From positions 1-31,422 of the IMG/VR virus record IMGVR_UViG_3300037587_000202: a stretch of 31,422 nucleotides of DNA; one strand, given 5' to 3'. The DNA comes from a virus. The translations under genes were made by a program, and so were the position numbers. Within the stretch, counting starts at the first letter, position 1; the number at the start of each line of letters is the position of its first letter. The notes beneath the pieces were generated by a model that saw only the letters and a list, made by a program, of their open reading frames with translations, was not told the origin of the DNA and ran no database searches. Below, in pieces: positions 7,788-15,453 of the stretch.

Positions 7788-8887
7788 ATCGTCAACACCA
7801 AATCAGCAGTCTTGCTCGTTACTGGCTTGGCCAATTCTAAGCTGTAAGCGTTCTGATCGACAAATAAAAGTGAAGTCTGCTGCCCACCATCAAGATCAAG
7901 CGTGAACGTCACGGAGTTGCAAAGCATCGGCTCAGACTTGCCAAGGTAATCATCAACGATCTGATATAGCCGGTTCGTCTGCCACAGTGCTGTCGTCGCG
8001 TCGGTTGGATCCACCCGATATCCGGGCACCGTGGCGGAATATACTAGCCCACGGGCTTTGCGGATATTTGCCTCCCACTTGGCTCTGGATACGTTCTGAT
8101 CGTCAGAATTTGGCGTTTCAGATATCAGGATCATCTGACGGCCTTTCCGGACTTCTGGGTCAAGGGTCCGCCCGCTCTGGTCCACAACGGAGTCGAGGCC
8201 AGTCTCACCGGCTAGGACCAGAGCAAGCGGGTTCAACTGTGAGGCGATTTTGTAAACGTTGAATCGCCCGGTCGTGTCGAAACTGAATGAACTCGCGATG
8301 ACGTTGTTATCAGACGCTCCGATGATGTGCTGCACGCTGCCTGCTGCCTCCACACCTGACCCGCTGGTGATCACGATATTTCCATCGCCATCAGACGTCA
8401 GCAGCACTTGGCGCTTGCGGCTGTATTTCTCGATGAAGCTGAATGCGTTGTCGCCGGGCTCTGGCGCCGCTATATCTTGGGCTGCATCAAACGGTGCTGT
8501 TGTGACTTCTTCGATCACTTTGATGCTGGCGCCAATGTTTGCGATCACTTTCTGGATGATTTCTTTCAGCGTGATCGGAGCGCGCAGGTCTGACAATTCG
8601 CTTATCGTGCTGTCCAGAAGATCCCCGGTCTTATCCCGTCCCTGCACTGTTATCACGTGGTCAGCCGCATCATAAAACACGTCAACGACCTCTATAAAAC
8701 CAGTCAGCACTGGCTCACCATCAACGATAACCCGGCATGATTCCCCGCCTTTGAACGGTAACGGCTGCCCCTCAGCTGCTATAGCCTCAAAACTGAACGT
8801 GTTGGCCAAGGCATCAAGCCTGATCTCACAACTTGCCGCCGTGAAGTTGTCATACTGGACGCCGCTGACTTCTAAGGTCATTGTCAT
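7784..8887 (-). CDS. Tail hub protein, Mu gp44-like / gpD family
   Basis: This is a 367-residue protein. Its order (beta-rich N-terminus with G-G-E-S-C-R-V-I-V-D-G-E-P-V-L-T-G-F-I, then V-Q-G-R-D-K-T-G-D-L-L-D-S-T, then F-S-F-I-E-K-Y-S-R-K-R-Q-V-L-L-T-S-D-G-D-G-N-I-V-I, then the C-terminal W-Q-T-N-R-L-Y-Q-I-V-D-D-Y-L) is that of the Mu gp44 / P2 gpD hub. This trimer connects the tail tube to the central spike. R-D-K-T-G-D-L-L-D is a strong family signature. It is adjacent to the spike gene with ATGA overlaps on both sides, as in Mu. The ATG at 8887 is used because it overlaps the upstream TGA. Confidence 0.9.
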   Translation of the reverse strand: MTMTLEVSGVQYDNFTAASCEIRLDALANTFSFEAIAAEGQPLPFKGGESCRVIVDGEPVLTGFIEVVDVFYDAADHVITVQGRDKTGDLLDSTISELSDLRAPITLKEIIQKVIANIGASIKVIEEVTTAPFDAAQDIAAPEPGDNAFSFIEKYSRKRQVLLTSDGDGNIVITSGSGVEAAGSVQHIIGASDNNVIASSFSFDTTGRFNVYKIASQLNPLALVLAGETGLDSVVDQSGRTLDPEVRKGRQMILISETPNSDDQNVSRAKWEANIRKARGLVYSATVPGYRVDPTDATTALWQTNRLYQIVDDYLGKSEPMLCNSVTFTLDLDGGQQTSLLFVDQNAYSLELAKPVTSKTADLVLTI

Positions 8888-10110
8888 GCCGTCAGAATCT
8901 CCACATCGCCGTCGACAAACGATACATCAGTGATTCCGTTGAGACCTATGATGTCGTCAGCGCTCTCTGACTCGCCGTAATACTGATAACTTAGAACCCT
9001 GGCCGGGATCGTGTTTACGTGAACCTCGGTGATCTGTTTGGCGGTTGTCTTCTGCTCATCGAAAAACTGCTGAACGATTACACGCATATCCGTGACGGCT
9101 GCAATCACTTCGTTAGATGACCCTGAAACCATAACCCGCTGGAATTGCACCTCGAGATCGTCGGCAGCTTCTTCAATCTCACGGACGTTATTAAACTGAA
9201 TCTGCGCAGTGTTCACATAGGCGAATCCAAGAGCAGACGCATTCATTGACCCGTTCAAAACAGCGCGATTTTGTTCACGCTGGATTCGCCCGGCCGTCGT
9301 TGTCTGAACGTCATCTTCATCGTTATTGCCGAACCCGAAAAACCCTTGAAATGACTTGGCTGTATTTTCAACCGTGCCAAACAACCCATCCACATTTGAA
9401 AAAAGATTGTTGATGCTTGTGGCCAATGATGCAGGAGCAACCACCAGGCTGTTCACATCGGCAGTCAGCTCACCAATGAAGCTGTTGAATTCGTTTATTT
9501 CGTCTTCTGCAGCACCAAGAAACGATGTCGAAGCAATGGCCGAATCGATTATCTCGTTGATCTTGTCGGCTGCATCACCAAAGTTGTTCTTGAACTTGGT
9601 CAAAACCTCGTAATTGTTGGTAATGTCGGCATTGACTGTGGTCGTTACCGCGGCGTTTGCCTGGGTCAGCTGTGACAGCGCGGTGAGCGTTTGCCGCGGA
9701 ATTCCGGTATCGCTGGAAATCTCGAATGTTACGAACAGCCTTGTCCGCCCAAAGTCGCTGAAATCCTCATTGATCGTGAACGTTGTCGCGACTACGTTCT
9801 CAATCCTGCCGTAGAGGGGGTGTATTAGCTCGCCAGCACCCTTGTCTTCGATAGCGGCGATCAGCGTATCTCTGTACTCGAAATAGCCCTGCTGCGTGTT
9901 TGTGACGCCACCTGCCACTGTAGTCCTGGGCGCAACCACAATCTGCAGGTTATAAACGCGCGGGCGCAAGCCAAGATCTTCAATGGTCTGCGTGTCGCGG
10001 TTCGGGAATTCCTTTTTCGATGTCTTACGGCCGCCCGCCACTGATCCAGAATCGATTCGGATTGGAATTCCTTTGAAAAATCCGTCTATGATCCGTGTTG
10101 AATCAGCCAT
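8884..10110 (-). CDS. Mu gpN-like tail protein (DNA circularisation protein family)
   Basis: This is a 408-residue protein. The N-terminal ~110 residues contain G-F-F-K-G-I-P-I-R-I-D-S, G-R-x-x-x-x-x-E-F-P-N-R-D, E-D-L-G-L-R-P-R-V-Y-N-L and L-I-H-P-L-Y-G-R-I. These are the hallmarks of the domain named DNA circularisation protein N-terminus in Mu gpN, which is a baseplate/tail protein (gp43). The middle (about 150-300) is helical with a possible coiled coil, and the C-terminus (V-H-V-N-T-I-P-A-R-V-L-S-Y-Q-Y-Y-G) is beta-rich. It follows the tape measure and precedes the hub, as in Mu. The name is historical; a structural role at the tail tip is more likely than action on DNA. Confidence 0.88.
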   Translation of the reverse strand: MADSTRIIDGFFKGIPIRIDSGSVAGGRKTSKKEFPNRDTQTIEDLGLRPRVYNLQIVVAPRTTVAGGVTNTQQGYFEYRDTLIAAIEDKGAGELIHPLYGRIENVVATTFTINEDFSDFGRTRLFVTFEISSDTGIPRQTLTALSQLTQANAAVTTTVNADITNNYEVLTKFKNNFGDAADKINEIIDSAIASTSFLGAAEDEINEFNSFIGELTADVNSLVVAPASLATSINNLFSNVDGLFGTVENTAKSFQGFFGFGNNDEDDVQTTTAGRIQREQNRAVLNGSMNASALGFAYVNTAQIQFNNVREIEEAADDLEVQFQRVMVSGSSNEVIAAVTDMRVIVQQFFDEQKTTAKQITEVHVNTIPARVLSYQYYGESESADDIIGLNGITDVSFVDGDVEILTA

Positions 10111-11579
10111 TACAGACCAGCCTCCATCATGTTGATGCCCACGTTCAGGCCAGGCACCTTTCCAGAGGTTTTTGTTTTGATAGATTCAACAGCACGCTCT
10201 GGGGCTCTGAGATTCACATTCACGTCCGTTTGAGATGTCCGGTTAATCGTCTGCTCAGATTTGATTTCTGTGTCACCGAAACCAAAAACAGATCCTGCGA
10301 ATGCACCCAATTCAGATATAGCTGCCTTGGCTTCACGAAACGGCGACAGAACGCTGTTAACTACCGCGCTGCCGAACTGAACAACGGAGTCGACCATCCT
10401 GGAAAAGAACATTGATACGTCTTCCCACAATGCTTTAGCACCACCCTTGATGCCTTCCCAGTTCTGGATGATTAGAACACCGGCAGCAATAAGAAGCCCA
10501 GCCGCCGCGACAGCGAGCAATACAGGAACAACCATGGCTGAAAACGAAATGCCAAGAGCGCCTGCTATCACCGTCAGCGCACCAAACACCACAACAGCCT
10601 GGCCAACAACAAACAATATCGGACCAAGAGCCGCTAATAGCGCCACAAAAATAGTAACCAGCTTGGTGATCGTCGGGCTTTCCTTTGCGAAGGCCTGTAT
10701 TTTACCCCTCAACTCCGTGAAAAACTCATTCAGACCGGCGATCCCATCAGTTAGACCGAAAACATCAACGATGATGTCCCCGAACACTCCGCTGGTGAGG
10801 CCTATATTATCTTTCAAGGTTGAAAAAACGCCCGCCAGTGTTTCAGATTGACGCTTCGTTTGGTTGAAGAAGATGCCGCCGGTCTTGGTCATGCCTTTCA
10901 GTGCGTCTTCCATGACAGCGAAACTGATCTTTGATTCTGAGGCGAGTTTGAAAACCTGAGCCTTCGTTATACCGAACTTGTCAGCGATCGCGTCAATGAC
11001 CGGAATACCGCGCTCGGCAAGCTGCAGCAGCTCCTCTGTCATCAGCTTGCCCTTTGCCCTGGCCTTACCGAAGATTTGAGCGATATCCGAGAGAGGAGCA
11101 TCTGTGCCGGCCGCGATATCACCCAACATCCGTAGAGTGCCGGGCATCTCATCAAGAGGAACCTTGAACGCAAGAAGAGTTTTGGTTGCCTTGGCCACGC
11201 CTTCCAGCTGGAACGGGGTCGTGGCGGTGAACTCGGTCAGCTGCTGCAGGAGTTTCTGACCCTTCTCAGCGCTGCCGGTCATTGTCTCGAATGATGTTGC
11301 AAGAGTTTCAAGCTTGGCCGATTGAACCAGAGCAACCCCGCCGAAAGCAACCAGAGGTAACGTCACCCGAGTGGTCAAAGCACTGCCCATGGATGAGATT
11401 TTTTTTCCGGCAGCCTTTGCCTGTTTTCCGACCTTTTGCAAAACCTGGCCTGCAGCTTTTGCTTTCCGGCCAAACTTGTCAAAACCATCGGATGCTGCAC
11501 GAATTACACGGCGAACCTTCTCAGCCTGGCGTGAAAACCGATCCTGCAACTGGATTATAAAACTTACTTTGTTACCCAC
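10110..11579 (-). CDS. Tail tape measure protein
   Basis: This is a 489-residue protein starting at GTG 11579, with GAGG 8 bases upstream. The N-terminus is basic and helical (F-S-R-Q-A-E-K-V-R-R-V-I-R-A). Residues 60-240 contain the conserved tape-measure/minor-tail core (T-L-P-L-V-A-F-G-G, S-F-E-T-M-T-G-S, T-P-F-Q-L-E, I-F-G-K-A-R-A-K-G-K-L-M-T-E-E-L-L-Q-L-A-E-R-G-I-P). Residues about 305-370 are strongly hydrophobic with several potential membrane segments, as in proteins released into the host envelope during infection. At roughly 0.15 nm per residue the length predicts a short contractile tail near 70 nm; that figure is inference. It follows the frameshifted chaperone pair and is coupled to the gpN-like gene by TAATG. 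Confidence 0.92.
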   Translation of the reverse strand: MGNKVSFIIQLQDRFSRQAEKVRRVIRAASDGFDKFGRKAKAAGQVLQKVGKQAKAAGKKISSMGSALTTRVTLPLVAFGGVALVQSAKLETLATSFETMTGSAEKGQKLLQQLTEFTATTPFQLEGVAKATKTLLAFKVPLDEMPGTLRMLGDIAAGTDAPLSDIAQIFGKARAKGKLMTEELLQLAERGIPVIDAIADKFGITKAQVFKLASESKISFAVMEDALKGMTKTGGIFFNQTKRQSETLAGVFSTLKDNIGLTSGVFGDIIVDVFGLTDGIAGLNEFFTELRGKIQAFAKESPTITKLVTIFVALLAALGPILFVVGQAVVVFGALTVIAGALGISFSAMVVPVLLAVAAAGLLIAAGVLIIQNWEGIKGGAKALWEDVSMFFSRMVDSVVQFGSAVVNSVLSPFREAKAAISELGAFAGSVFGFGDTEIKSEQTINRTSQTDVNVNLRAPERAVESIKTKTSGKVPGLNVGINMMEAGL

Positions 11580-11591
11580 GTCGCGACCTCT

Positions 11592-11768
11592 TCATTTCTG
11601 CACACGTTCTCGACTGATCACGTTGGCTTCCTCTTGCAATTTGAACAGTTCGGACAGCGGCATGGTTTTTATTTCATGGTAAGAAACCGCCCCCTCAAAA
11701 AACGTCATCAAGCGGACGGCCTTACCATAGAGCTCGTCTACATCGTCTCTAATGCAGACGTAAGAATA
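11592..11768 (-). CDS. C-terminal extension of tail assembly chaperone, made by -1 frameshift
   Basis: The 158 bases between the chaperone stop (11738) and the tape measure start are open in the -1 frame relative to the chaperone. This frame runs on from the candidate slip site for 58 codons (Y-S-Y-V-C-I-R-D-D-V-D-E-L-Y-G-K ... E-E-A-N-V-I-S-R-E-R-V-Q-K) to TGA 11594-11592. No credible start codon with a ribosome site lies in this frame. A long form of the short chaperone, expressed by frameshifting just before the tape measure gene, is the conserved arrangement in tailed phages (lambda G and GT; Mu gp41). The fused product would have 196 residues. The extended form is known in lambda to help recruit tube subunits to the tape measure. 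Confidence 0.75.
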   Translation of the reverse strand, partial: YSYVCIRDDVDELYGKAVRLMTFFEGAVSYHEIKTMPLSELFKLQEEANVISRERVQK

Positions 11769-12181
11769 AAAACCTTCAGGTATTCGCCGGTCATGGCCTC
11801 CAGGTCGCTCATCGACATTTTTGACATGATAGCTTTCTTGATCTGCTGTTCACCGTCGATTAAGGCTACCCCCGTATCTGAGAACACTGCCCGGGCGGTC
11901 GTCAAGTATCCAGCGTAATCGATATCAGACATCGACAGCATGGCCATGATCATATCCCCGGACAAGTCGTCAAGGCCTGCACCATCTTCATCCTTGGGCG
12001 CAGCCTCAGCCGCAGATGGTTTCTGATTTGATACCGCCTGCATAAAGCCTTGCTTTAGCCGGGCAACACAACCAATGTTTTCTACGGTCGGCGCGCTAAC
12101 AGTGATGAACGCAGCTTCACGCATATCGCCTTTGAAGGCATATTCGAAGGGATCTTTCAGCTCGTAAGTAAGTTCTTTCAT
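11738..12181 (-). CDS. Tail assembly chaperone, short form (lambda gpG / Mu gp41 analogue)
   Basis: This is a 147-residue protein located between the tail tube and tape measure genes, the invariant position of the gpG-type chaperone. The N-terminus is beta-like (E-L-T-Y-E-L-K-D-P-F-E-Y, F-I-T-V-S-A-P-T-V-E-N). A low-complexity acidic linker (about 55-75) follows, and then a helical region (L-S-G-D-M-I-M-A-M-L-S-M, then D-L-E-A-M-T-G-E-Y-L-K). The acidic linker and small size fit the family. The 3' end overlaps the -1 frame extension described separately. GCGAGG lies about 7 bases before the ATG. A UUCG-loop hairpin lies just upstream, between this gene and the tube gene, and may lower its expression relative to the tube. 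Confidence 0.8.
   Translation of the reverse strand: MKELTYELKDPFEYAFKGDMREAAFITVSAPTVENIGCVARLKQGFMQAVSNQKPSAAEAAPKDEDGAGLDDLSGDMIMAMLSMSDIDYAGYLTTARAVFSDTGVALIDGEQQIKKAIMSKMSMSDLEAMTGEYLKVFILTSALETM
11768..11774 (-). promoter_or_regulatory. Candidate -1 ribosomal slippery site
   Basis: The heptamer GGTTTTT is read as G GTT TTT in the chaperone frame. A -1 slip gives GGT TTT, re-pairing the A-site Phe codon perfectly and the P-site codon with one mismatch. It sits 10 codons before the chaperone stop, where tail frameshifts are usually found. It is not the canonical X-XXY-YYZ form, so the exact site is uncertain, although the need for a -1 shift is clear from the frames. Confidence 0.5.
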
Positions 12182-12196
12182 TTTTGGCCTCGCTGT

Positions 12197-12210
12197 GGGG
12201 CCGAAACCCC
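12197..12210 (-). terminator. UUCG-loop hairpin after tail tube gene
   Basis: On the minus strand GGGGT-TTCG-GCCCC forms a 5-bp stem (one U-G pair) with a UUCG tetraloop, 6 bases after the tube stop codon. There is no T tract, so it is more likely an mRNA 3' stabiliser or attenuator than a full terminator. It resembles the hairpins after the capsid gene and the gene that follows it. Confidence 0.5.
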
Positions 12211-12215
12211 GTTAT

Positions 12216-12608
12216 TTACTGCGCTGGATTAGCGCGGAATTCGATCTCAACAGTTCCATCGGTCGACAGGTTAACTTCAGGATTGCCCTGGATCGATGCT
12301 TGCGTGAAAATCCGGGTGAACTGCGCGCCGCCAGTGGATGACTGCAGCTCGACGACGTTATTGTTCAGGTTGTTTTTCCACTCCCGAACCAGGGCTGCGG
12401 AATCCTCAGTCGACGGCATGGAGAACTTAACCATGCTGAACTTCGTGGCCAGGTCTTCAGAGAATACCTGCTCAGTCTGGCCGCCGCCTACAACGGCATT
12501 ACGAACGTTAAATTCGCCAAAACCGTCATCGTAAGACAGCGTGTTCGCTTCATACGCGATGATATCGTTGTTGACGAAAACCGCGACGTTGTTTAATTGA
12601 TTAGCCAT
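12216..12608 (-). CDS. Tail tube protein (Mu gpM-like)
   Basis: This is a 130-residue, beta-rich protein directly downstream of the sheath gene, the position of the tube protein in contractile-tailed phages. Features that fit are the A-N-Q-L-N-N-V-A-V-F-V-N-N start, the central F-S-M-V-K-F-S-M-P-S-T strand pair, W-K-N-N-L-N-N-N-V-V-E-L (the helix-strand unit of tube subunits) and the final V-E-I-E-F-R-A-N-P strand. The length is usual for short tube proteins of Mu-type tails. AGGAG lies about 10 bases before the ATG. Only 6 bases separate it from the sheath stop. Expression should be high, and a UUCG-loop hairpin follows its stop. Confidence 0.88.
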   Translation of the reverse strand: MANQLNNVAVFVNNDIIAYEANTLSYDDGFGEFNVRNAVVGGGQTEQVFSEDLATKFSMVKFSMPSTEDSAALVREWKNNLNNNVVELQSSTGGAQFTRIFTQASIQGNPEVNLSTDGTVEIEFRANPAQ

Positions 12609-12614
12609 GATTCA

Positions 12615-14174
12615 TTATGCTCCTGTGCTGAATGCAATCTTCATGGTGGCGGCGAACTCTCGGATCTGAGTGACGATCGGGACTGTCATCTGGATGGTAA
12701 CCTTGCCCAGCGCCTTGTCGATCGTAATAACTAGATTGTCATTAAAGAAATTCAGCGCAGTCTCACCGGACTCGAGCAAAACGAAGTCTGGCCCGCTCAG
12801 GTCTTGATACAGCCGCTTCAGGAACGACCGGATCACCAACTCGTTCGCCATGTCCCGGCCCTTGATTACATCGCCTTCAGTCAATCGGGATTGAGCGAAC
12901 CTGGCCCGCAGGTTGTTAAAGAAAAACTCACGCGCTTGGCTGGCCGTATCGACAAAGTTCAAAAACGTGAACGTCACATCAGGGTTGCCCGCGACATCGG
13001 TCTTGTAAGTGGTCACAAACTCACCGCTGATCACTGTGTTGTTGGCCTTGTTGTTGCCGATCACCGTGATCCCGTCGTCTTTCAGATCTTCGATCTCGGA
13101 ATCATCGAAGCCGCGGCCGGTCTGCATCGGCACCAGTTCAGCGAATGGTGTGTTGAAATACGGCTTGGAAGCCAGCGCCGGTCCACCGAAGCTGTCGAGC
13201 GGGCCGTTTGCTGTGATTACCAGGTCGGCAACACTGAAACCATCGGTATCCAGGCGGAGGCCGCGGAATCCAGCCCATTGAGACGCAACAACCATCGGAA
13301 TCTCAACGATTGCCGGTCCAGAGTAGTTCGTCTCGGTTTCTTGCTGGTCTCCGATAATGACTAGGCTTTGGCTGTTCAGCGCAGCACCAAGCACTTTCAG
13401 ATTCGATACTGTGTCTGTCAGAGCGGTAAAACCGACGCCATCCAGAACACTTCCGTCAGCATTAAACCGCGGGTCCAGGAGCGTGCGTAGTTCTGCGGTA
13501 TCGTTTGGATAAGGCCAGACAATGGCCTGGTATCGTTTGTTACCAATAACGTCGAACACTGCCGTCAGAGTGGGATCGGTTGCGCCTGATGCCATCCCTA
13601 CCACTGCCTGGCCGGTGATGCCGCCGATTTCTCCCCGGGTTTCAAGTGCGATGCTGTTACCGTAGGTGCCCGCGTTGATAGCAGTAAAGGTCACGACACC
13701 AGCGACGTTGGCAGCATCGACAGGCACATCAAGATCAGCATTGACGGCAGCAACAATCGAAGCTGCAACGTCCGTTGCAGTGTCGGTATCTGCAACTGCT
13801 ACGCTGAACTTGTGGTTACGCTCAGAGCCGACGATGACCGTCAGTGTTCCCGCTTCAGTAGCGGTTCCGACAATCGTGATCGTGCCTGTTGCATCAACGC
13901 CTGATCCATCATCATCCAGGGCGATAGCATCAACTTGGACTTGCTGATTGCGGACCTTATTGGCCCGGATCATAGTGGCCAGCATGCCGTCACGACCAAA
14001 CAGGGCATCTTCAGCCCCGCCGTTGGCGATCGCTTCAACCAGCGCGCCGGCAGTAGCAGAGCCAGCCGATGTTTTTTGACCCACGAACAGAATGCGTTGC
14101 CCGGTATTACCTACCGTAGCCGACGCATTGACGATATTTACCGTTGTTTTCGGCTGCAGAATAGTAGTGGTCAT
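12615..14174 (-). CDS. Contractile tail sheath protein (Mu gpL-like)
   Basis: This is a 519-residue protein. The early sequence (G-N-T-G-Q-R-I-L-F-V-G-Q-K-T-S-A-G-S-A-T), the middle Y-Q-A-I-V-W-P-Y-P-N-D and the C-terminal half (R-G-L-R-L-D-T, N-T-P-F-A-E-L-V-P, D-L-K-D-D-G-I-T-V-I-G-N-N, F-L-N-F-V-D-T-A-S-Q-A-R-E-F-F-F-N-N) are those of phage tail sheath subunits of the Mu/P2 type. A beta-rich insertion at about residues 95-190 (T-G-T-I-T-I-V-G-T-A-T-E-A-G-T-L-T-V) is a surface domain. The C-terminus contains the strand that wires neighbouring subunits together. It establishes that the tail is contractile. The ATG overlaps the preceding TGA as ATGA, and the tube gene follows directly. Confidence 0.93.
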   Translation of the reverse strand: MTTTILQPKTTVNIVNASATVGNTGQRILFVGQKTSAGSATAGALVEAIANGGAEDALFGRDGMLATMIRANKVRNQQVQVDAIALDDDGSGVDATGTITIVGTATEAGTLTVIVGSERNHKFSVAVADTDTATDVAASIVAAVNADLDVPVDAANVAGVVTFTAINAGTYGNSIALETRGEIGGITGQAVVGMASGATDPTLTAVFDVIGNKRYQAIVWPYPNDTAELRTLLDPRFNADGSVLDGVGFTALTDTVSNLKVLGAALNSQSLVIIGDQQETETNYSGPAIVEIPMVVASQWAGFRGLRLDTDGFSVADLVITANGPLDSFGGPALASKPYFNTPFAELVPMQTGRGFDDSEIEDLKDDGITVIGNNKANNTVISGEFVTTYKTDVAGNPDVTFTFLNFVDTASQAREFFFNNLRARFAQSRLTEGDVIKGRDMANELVIRSFLKRLYQDLSGPDFVLLESGETALNFFNDNLVITIDKALGKVTIQMTVPIVTQIREFAATMKIAFSTGA

Positions 14175-14368
14175 TTACTTGACTCCTTTTTGGGCTTCAC
14201 GGGAGCATCTTTGACCATCTCCACGCAGTTATCGATCTTGGCATCGTTCAAACGACGGCGCCAAAACTTCTCTAATGGTACGCCGGCGCTGTCAGCCTGT
14301 ACAGACACCACGCGGCCGGCTTCATAGCCCTGCATGGGCTGGTTCAACTTCAGTTTCATGGTGTTCAT
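14171..14368 (-). CDS. Small Mu gp38-like protein (DUF2635-like)
   Basis: This is a 65-residue basic protein between the tail terminator and sheath genes. Its pattern (K-L-K-L-N-Q-P ... G-R-V-V-S-V ... G-V-P-L-E-K-F-W-R-R-R-L-N-D-A) resembles DUF2635 proteins, which occupy the same place in Mu-type tail modules: a short strand, a V/P-x-x-x-x-W/F-x-R-R-L core and a variable tail. The role is unknown. An internal ATG 3 codons in is an alternative start. The gene overlaps both neighbours by ATGA, so it is strictly co-translated with the sheath. The C-terminus is Lys- and Pro-rich. Confidence 0.6.
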   Translation of the reverse strand: MNTMKLKLNQPMQGYEAGRVVSVQADSAGVPLEKFWRRRLNDAKIDNCVEMVKDAPVKPKKESSK

Positions 14369-15453
14369 AATGGCTCATCATCCAGGTCAATGTCAGAAGT
14401 AATCACCCCGGTACCTACATCGTGGTTTTGGGTCATAGAGATATCACGGAACGCAACATCCTCGTCAGCTCCCACTGTATCATCAACGCCCATAAGAAGT
14501 GTCAGCTCGAATGTATAGCGGTGAATGTAGAATGCAGTGTCGTACCCGTGGAAACCGTGTTCGTTGAACATTAGAGCATTGTATTTACCGGCGGCCAGAA
14601 GACTGTCGAACTTGGCAAACAAGATGCTCTGGCAGATTGGCCGAAGCAATTCCTCCGCTCTGTCTCGAGCCTTCCGACCTGAAATCGTGCCAGATGTCGG
14701 GAGAAATACGAACAGGCTTACCGTCTGGCTTATGAACTGCTTGAAGTGATTTGTCCGCTGAACATTATCTGTTCCATCTATGTCCAGCGTTCTGTTCTTA
14801 TTCGCCACTCCGTCATTCACGACAACATACAACCAGGCGTCATCGGTCTTCTGTGCCGTGTAGGATGCCAGAGCTCGTACGTCTTCTGCTGCTCCTGAGA
14901 TCCGCGGCTTGATCTTGGCCGTGATCGTGCCGGCCGCCGGCGTGAACAGCGTGCTGTCTGTGATCTCGTATGTGAAGGTTGTCGTGGTCGGAACGGTGGT
15001 GACTTTCTTCAGGCCGTTATAGCTTTGGAGTGCGCTTGATCCGTTCAGCAGAAGCGGCGAACCGGTTGCGCTGGTGGGGCCGCTGTCGGCAACCTGGAAG
15101 GTGATCGTGCGGCGATTGAGGACTCGGATCAGGGTGAACGTACCGTTGAATTCTGATTCCGTGGCACCGCTGATCTCGACCGACGTGAATGCACCCTCGG
15201 TCATGTCGTGATCTGCAGCAGTCACCAGTGTCGCTACAATTCCGACCCGGTCGATACTGCTGATGGTGATCGGTGTCTGGGCGCCGACGATGTTTACCGA
15301 TTTTCCTATGGCCAGGCCGTGCGCCGTTGCGGTGGTGGCCGTAACTGTGGTCCCGCTCCGGGTCAGCGAGCTGATAGAGAACGAGGTCGTGAAATCATCG
15401 ACCAATGCAGGAAGCCTGGCAGACAGCTGCAGTATGATATCGCTGGCTCTCAC
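14365..15453 (-). CDS. Tail terminator / completion protein with FCCH-like insertion
   Basis: This is a 362-residue protein starting at GTG 15453 (AAGGAG 5 bases upstream; GTGA overlap with the preceding gene). Residues 1-22 (I-I-L-Q-L-S-A-R-L-P-A-L-V) and 184-340 (E-D-V-R-A-L-A-S-Y, W-L-Y-V-V-V-N-D, Q-F-I-S-Q-T-V-S-L-F-V-F-L, A-R-D-R-A-E-E-L-L-R-P-I, Y-H/I-H-R-Y-T-F-E-L-T) fit a tail terminator of the Mu gp37 type. This ring protein caps the tube at the head end. The core is interrupted at about 26-181 by beta modules with the pattern T-R-S-G-T-T-V-T-A-T, E-I-S-G-A-T-E-S-E-F-N-G-T and F-T-Y-E-I...P-A-A-G-T-I-T. These are the same type as in the gpJ-like protein, and one module appears nested inside the other. 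The terminator call rests on position and the split core. Confidence 0.7.
   Translation of the reverse strand: MRASDIILQLSARLPALVDDFTTSFSISSLTRSGTTVTATTATAHGLAIGKSVNIVGAQTPITISSIDRVGIVATLVTAADHDMTEGAFTSVEISGATESEFNGTFTLIRVLNRRTITFQVADSGPTSATGSPLLLNGSSALQSYNGLKKVTTVPTTTTFTYEITDSTLFTPAAGTITAKIKPRISGAAEDVRALASYTAQKTDDAWLYVVVNDGVANKNRTLDIDGTDNVQRTNHFKQFISQTVSLFVFLPTSGTISGRKARDRAEELLRPICQSILFAKFDSLLAAGKYNALMFNEHGFHGYDTAFYIHRYTFELTLLMGVDDTVGADEDVAFRDISMTQNHDVGTGVITSDIDLDDEPL

Noticed and set aside
11641-11700. Independent short gene starting at the internal ATG of the chaperone extension
   Set aside because: No ribosome site precedes it, and the conserved arrangement before tape measure genes is a frameshift product.
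12804-13364. A 186-codon plus-strand frame inside the sheath gene
   Set aside because: It is antisense to a confidently assigned sheath protein, has no recognisable domain, and is isolated from other plus-strand genes.
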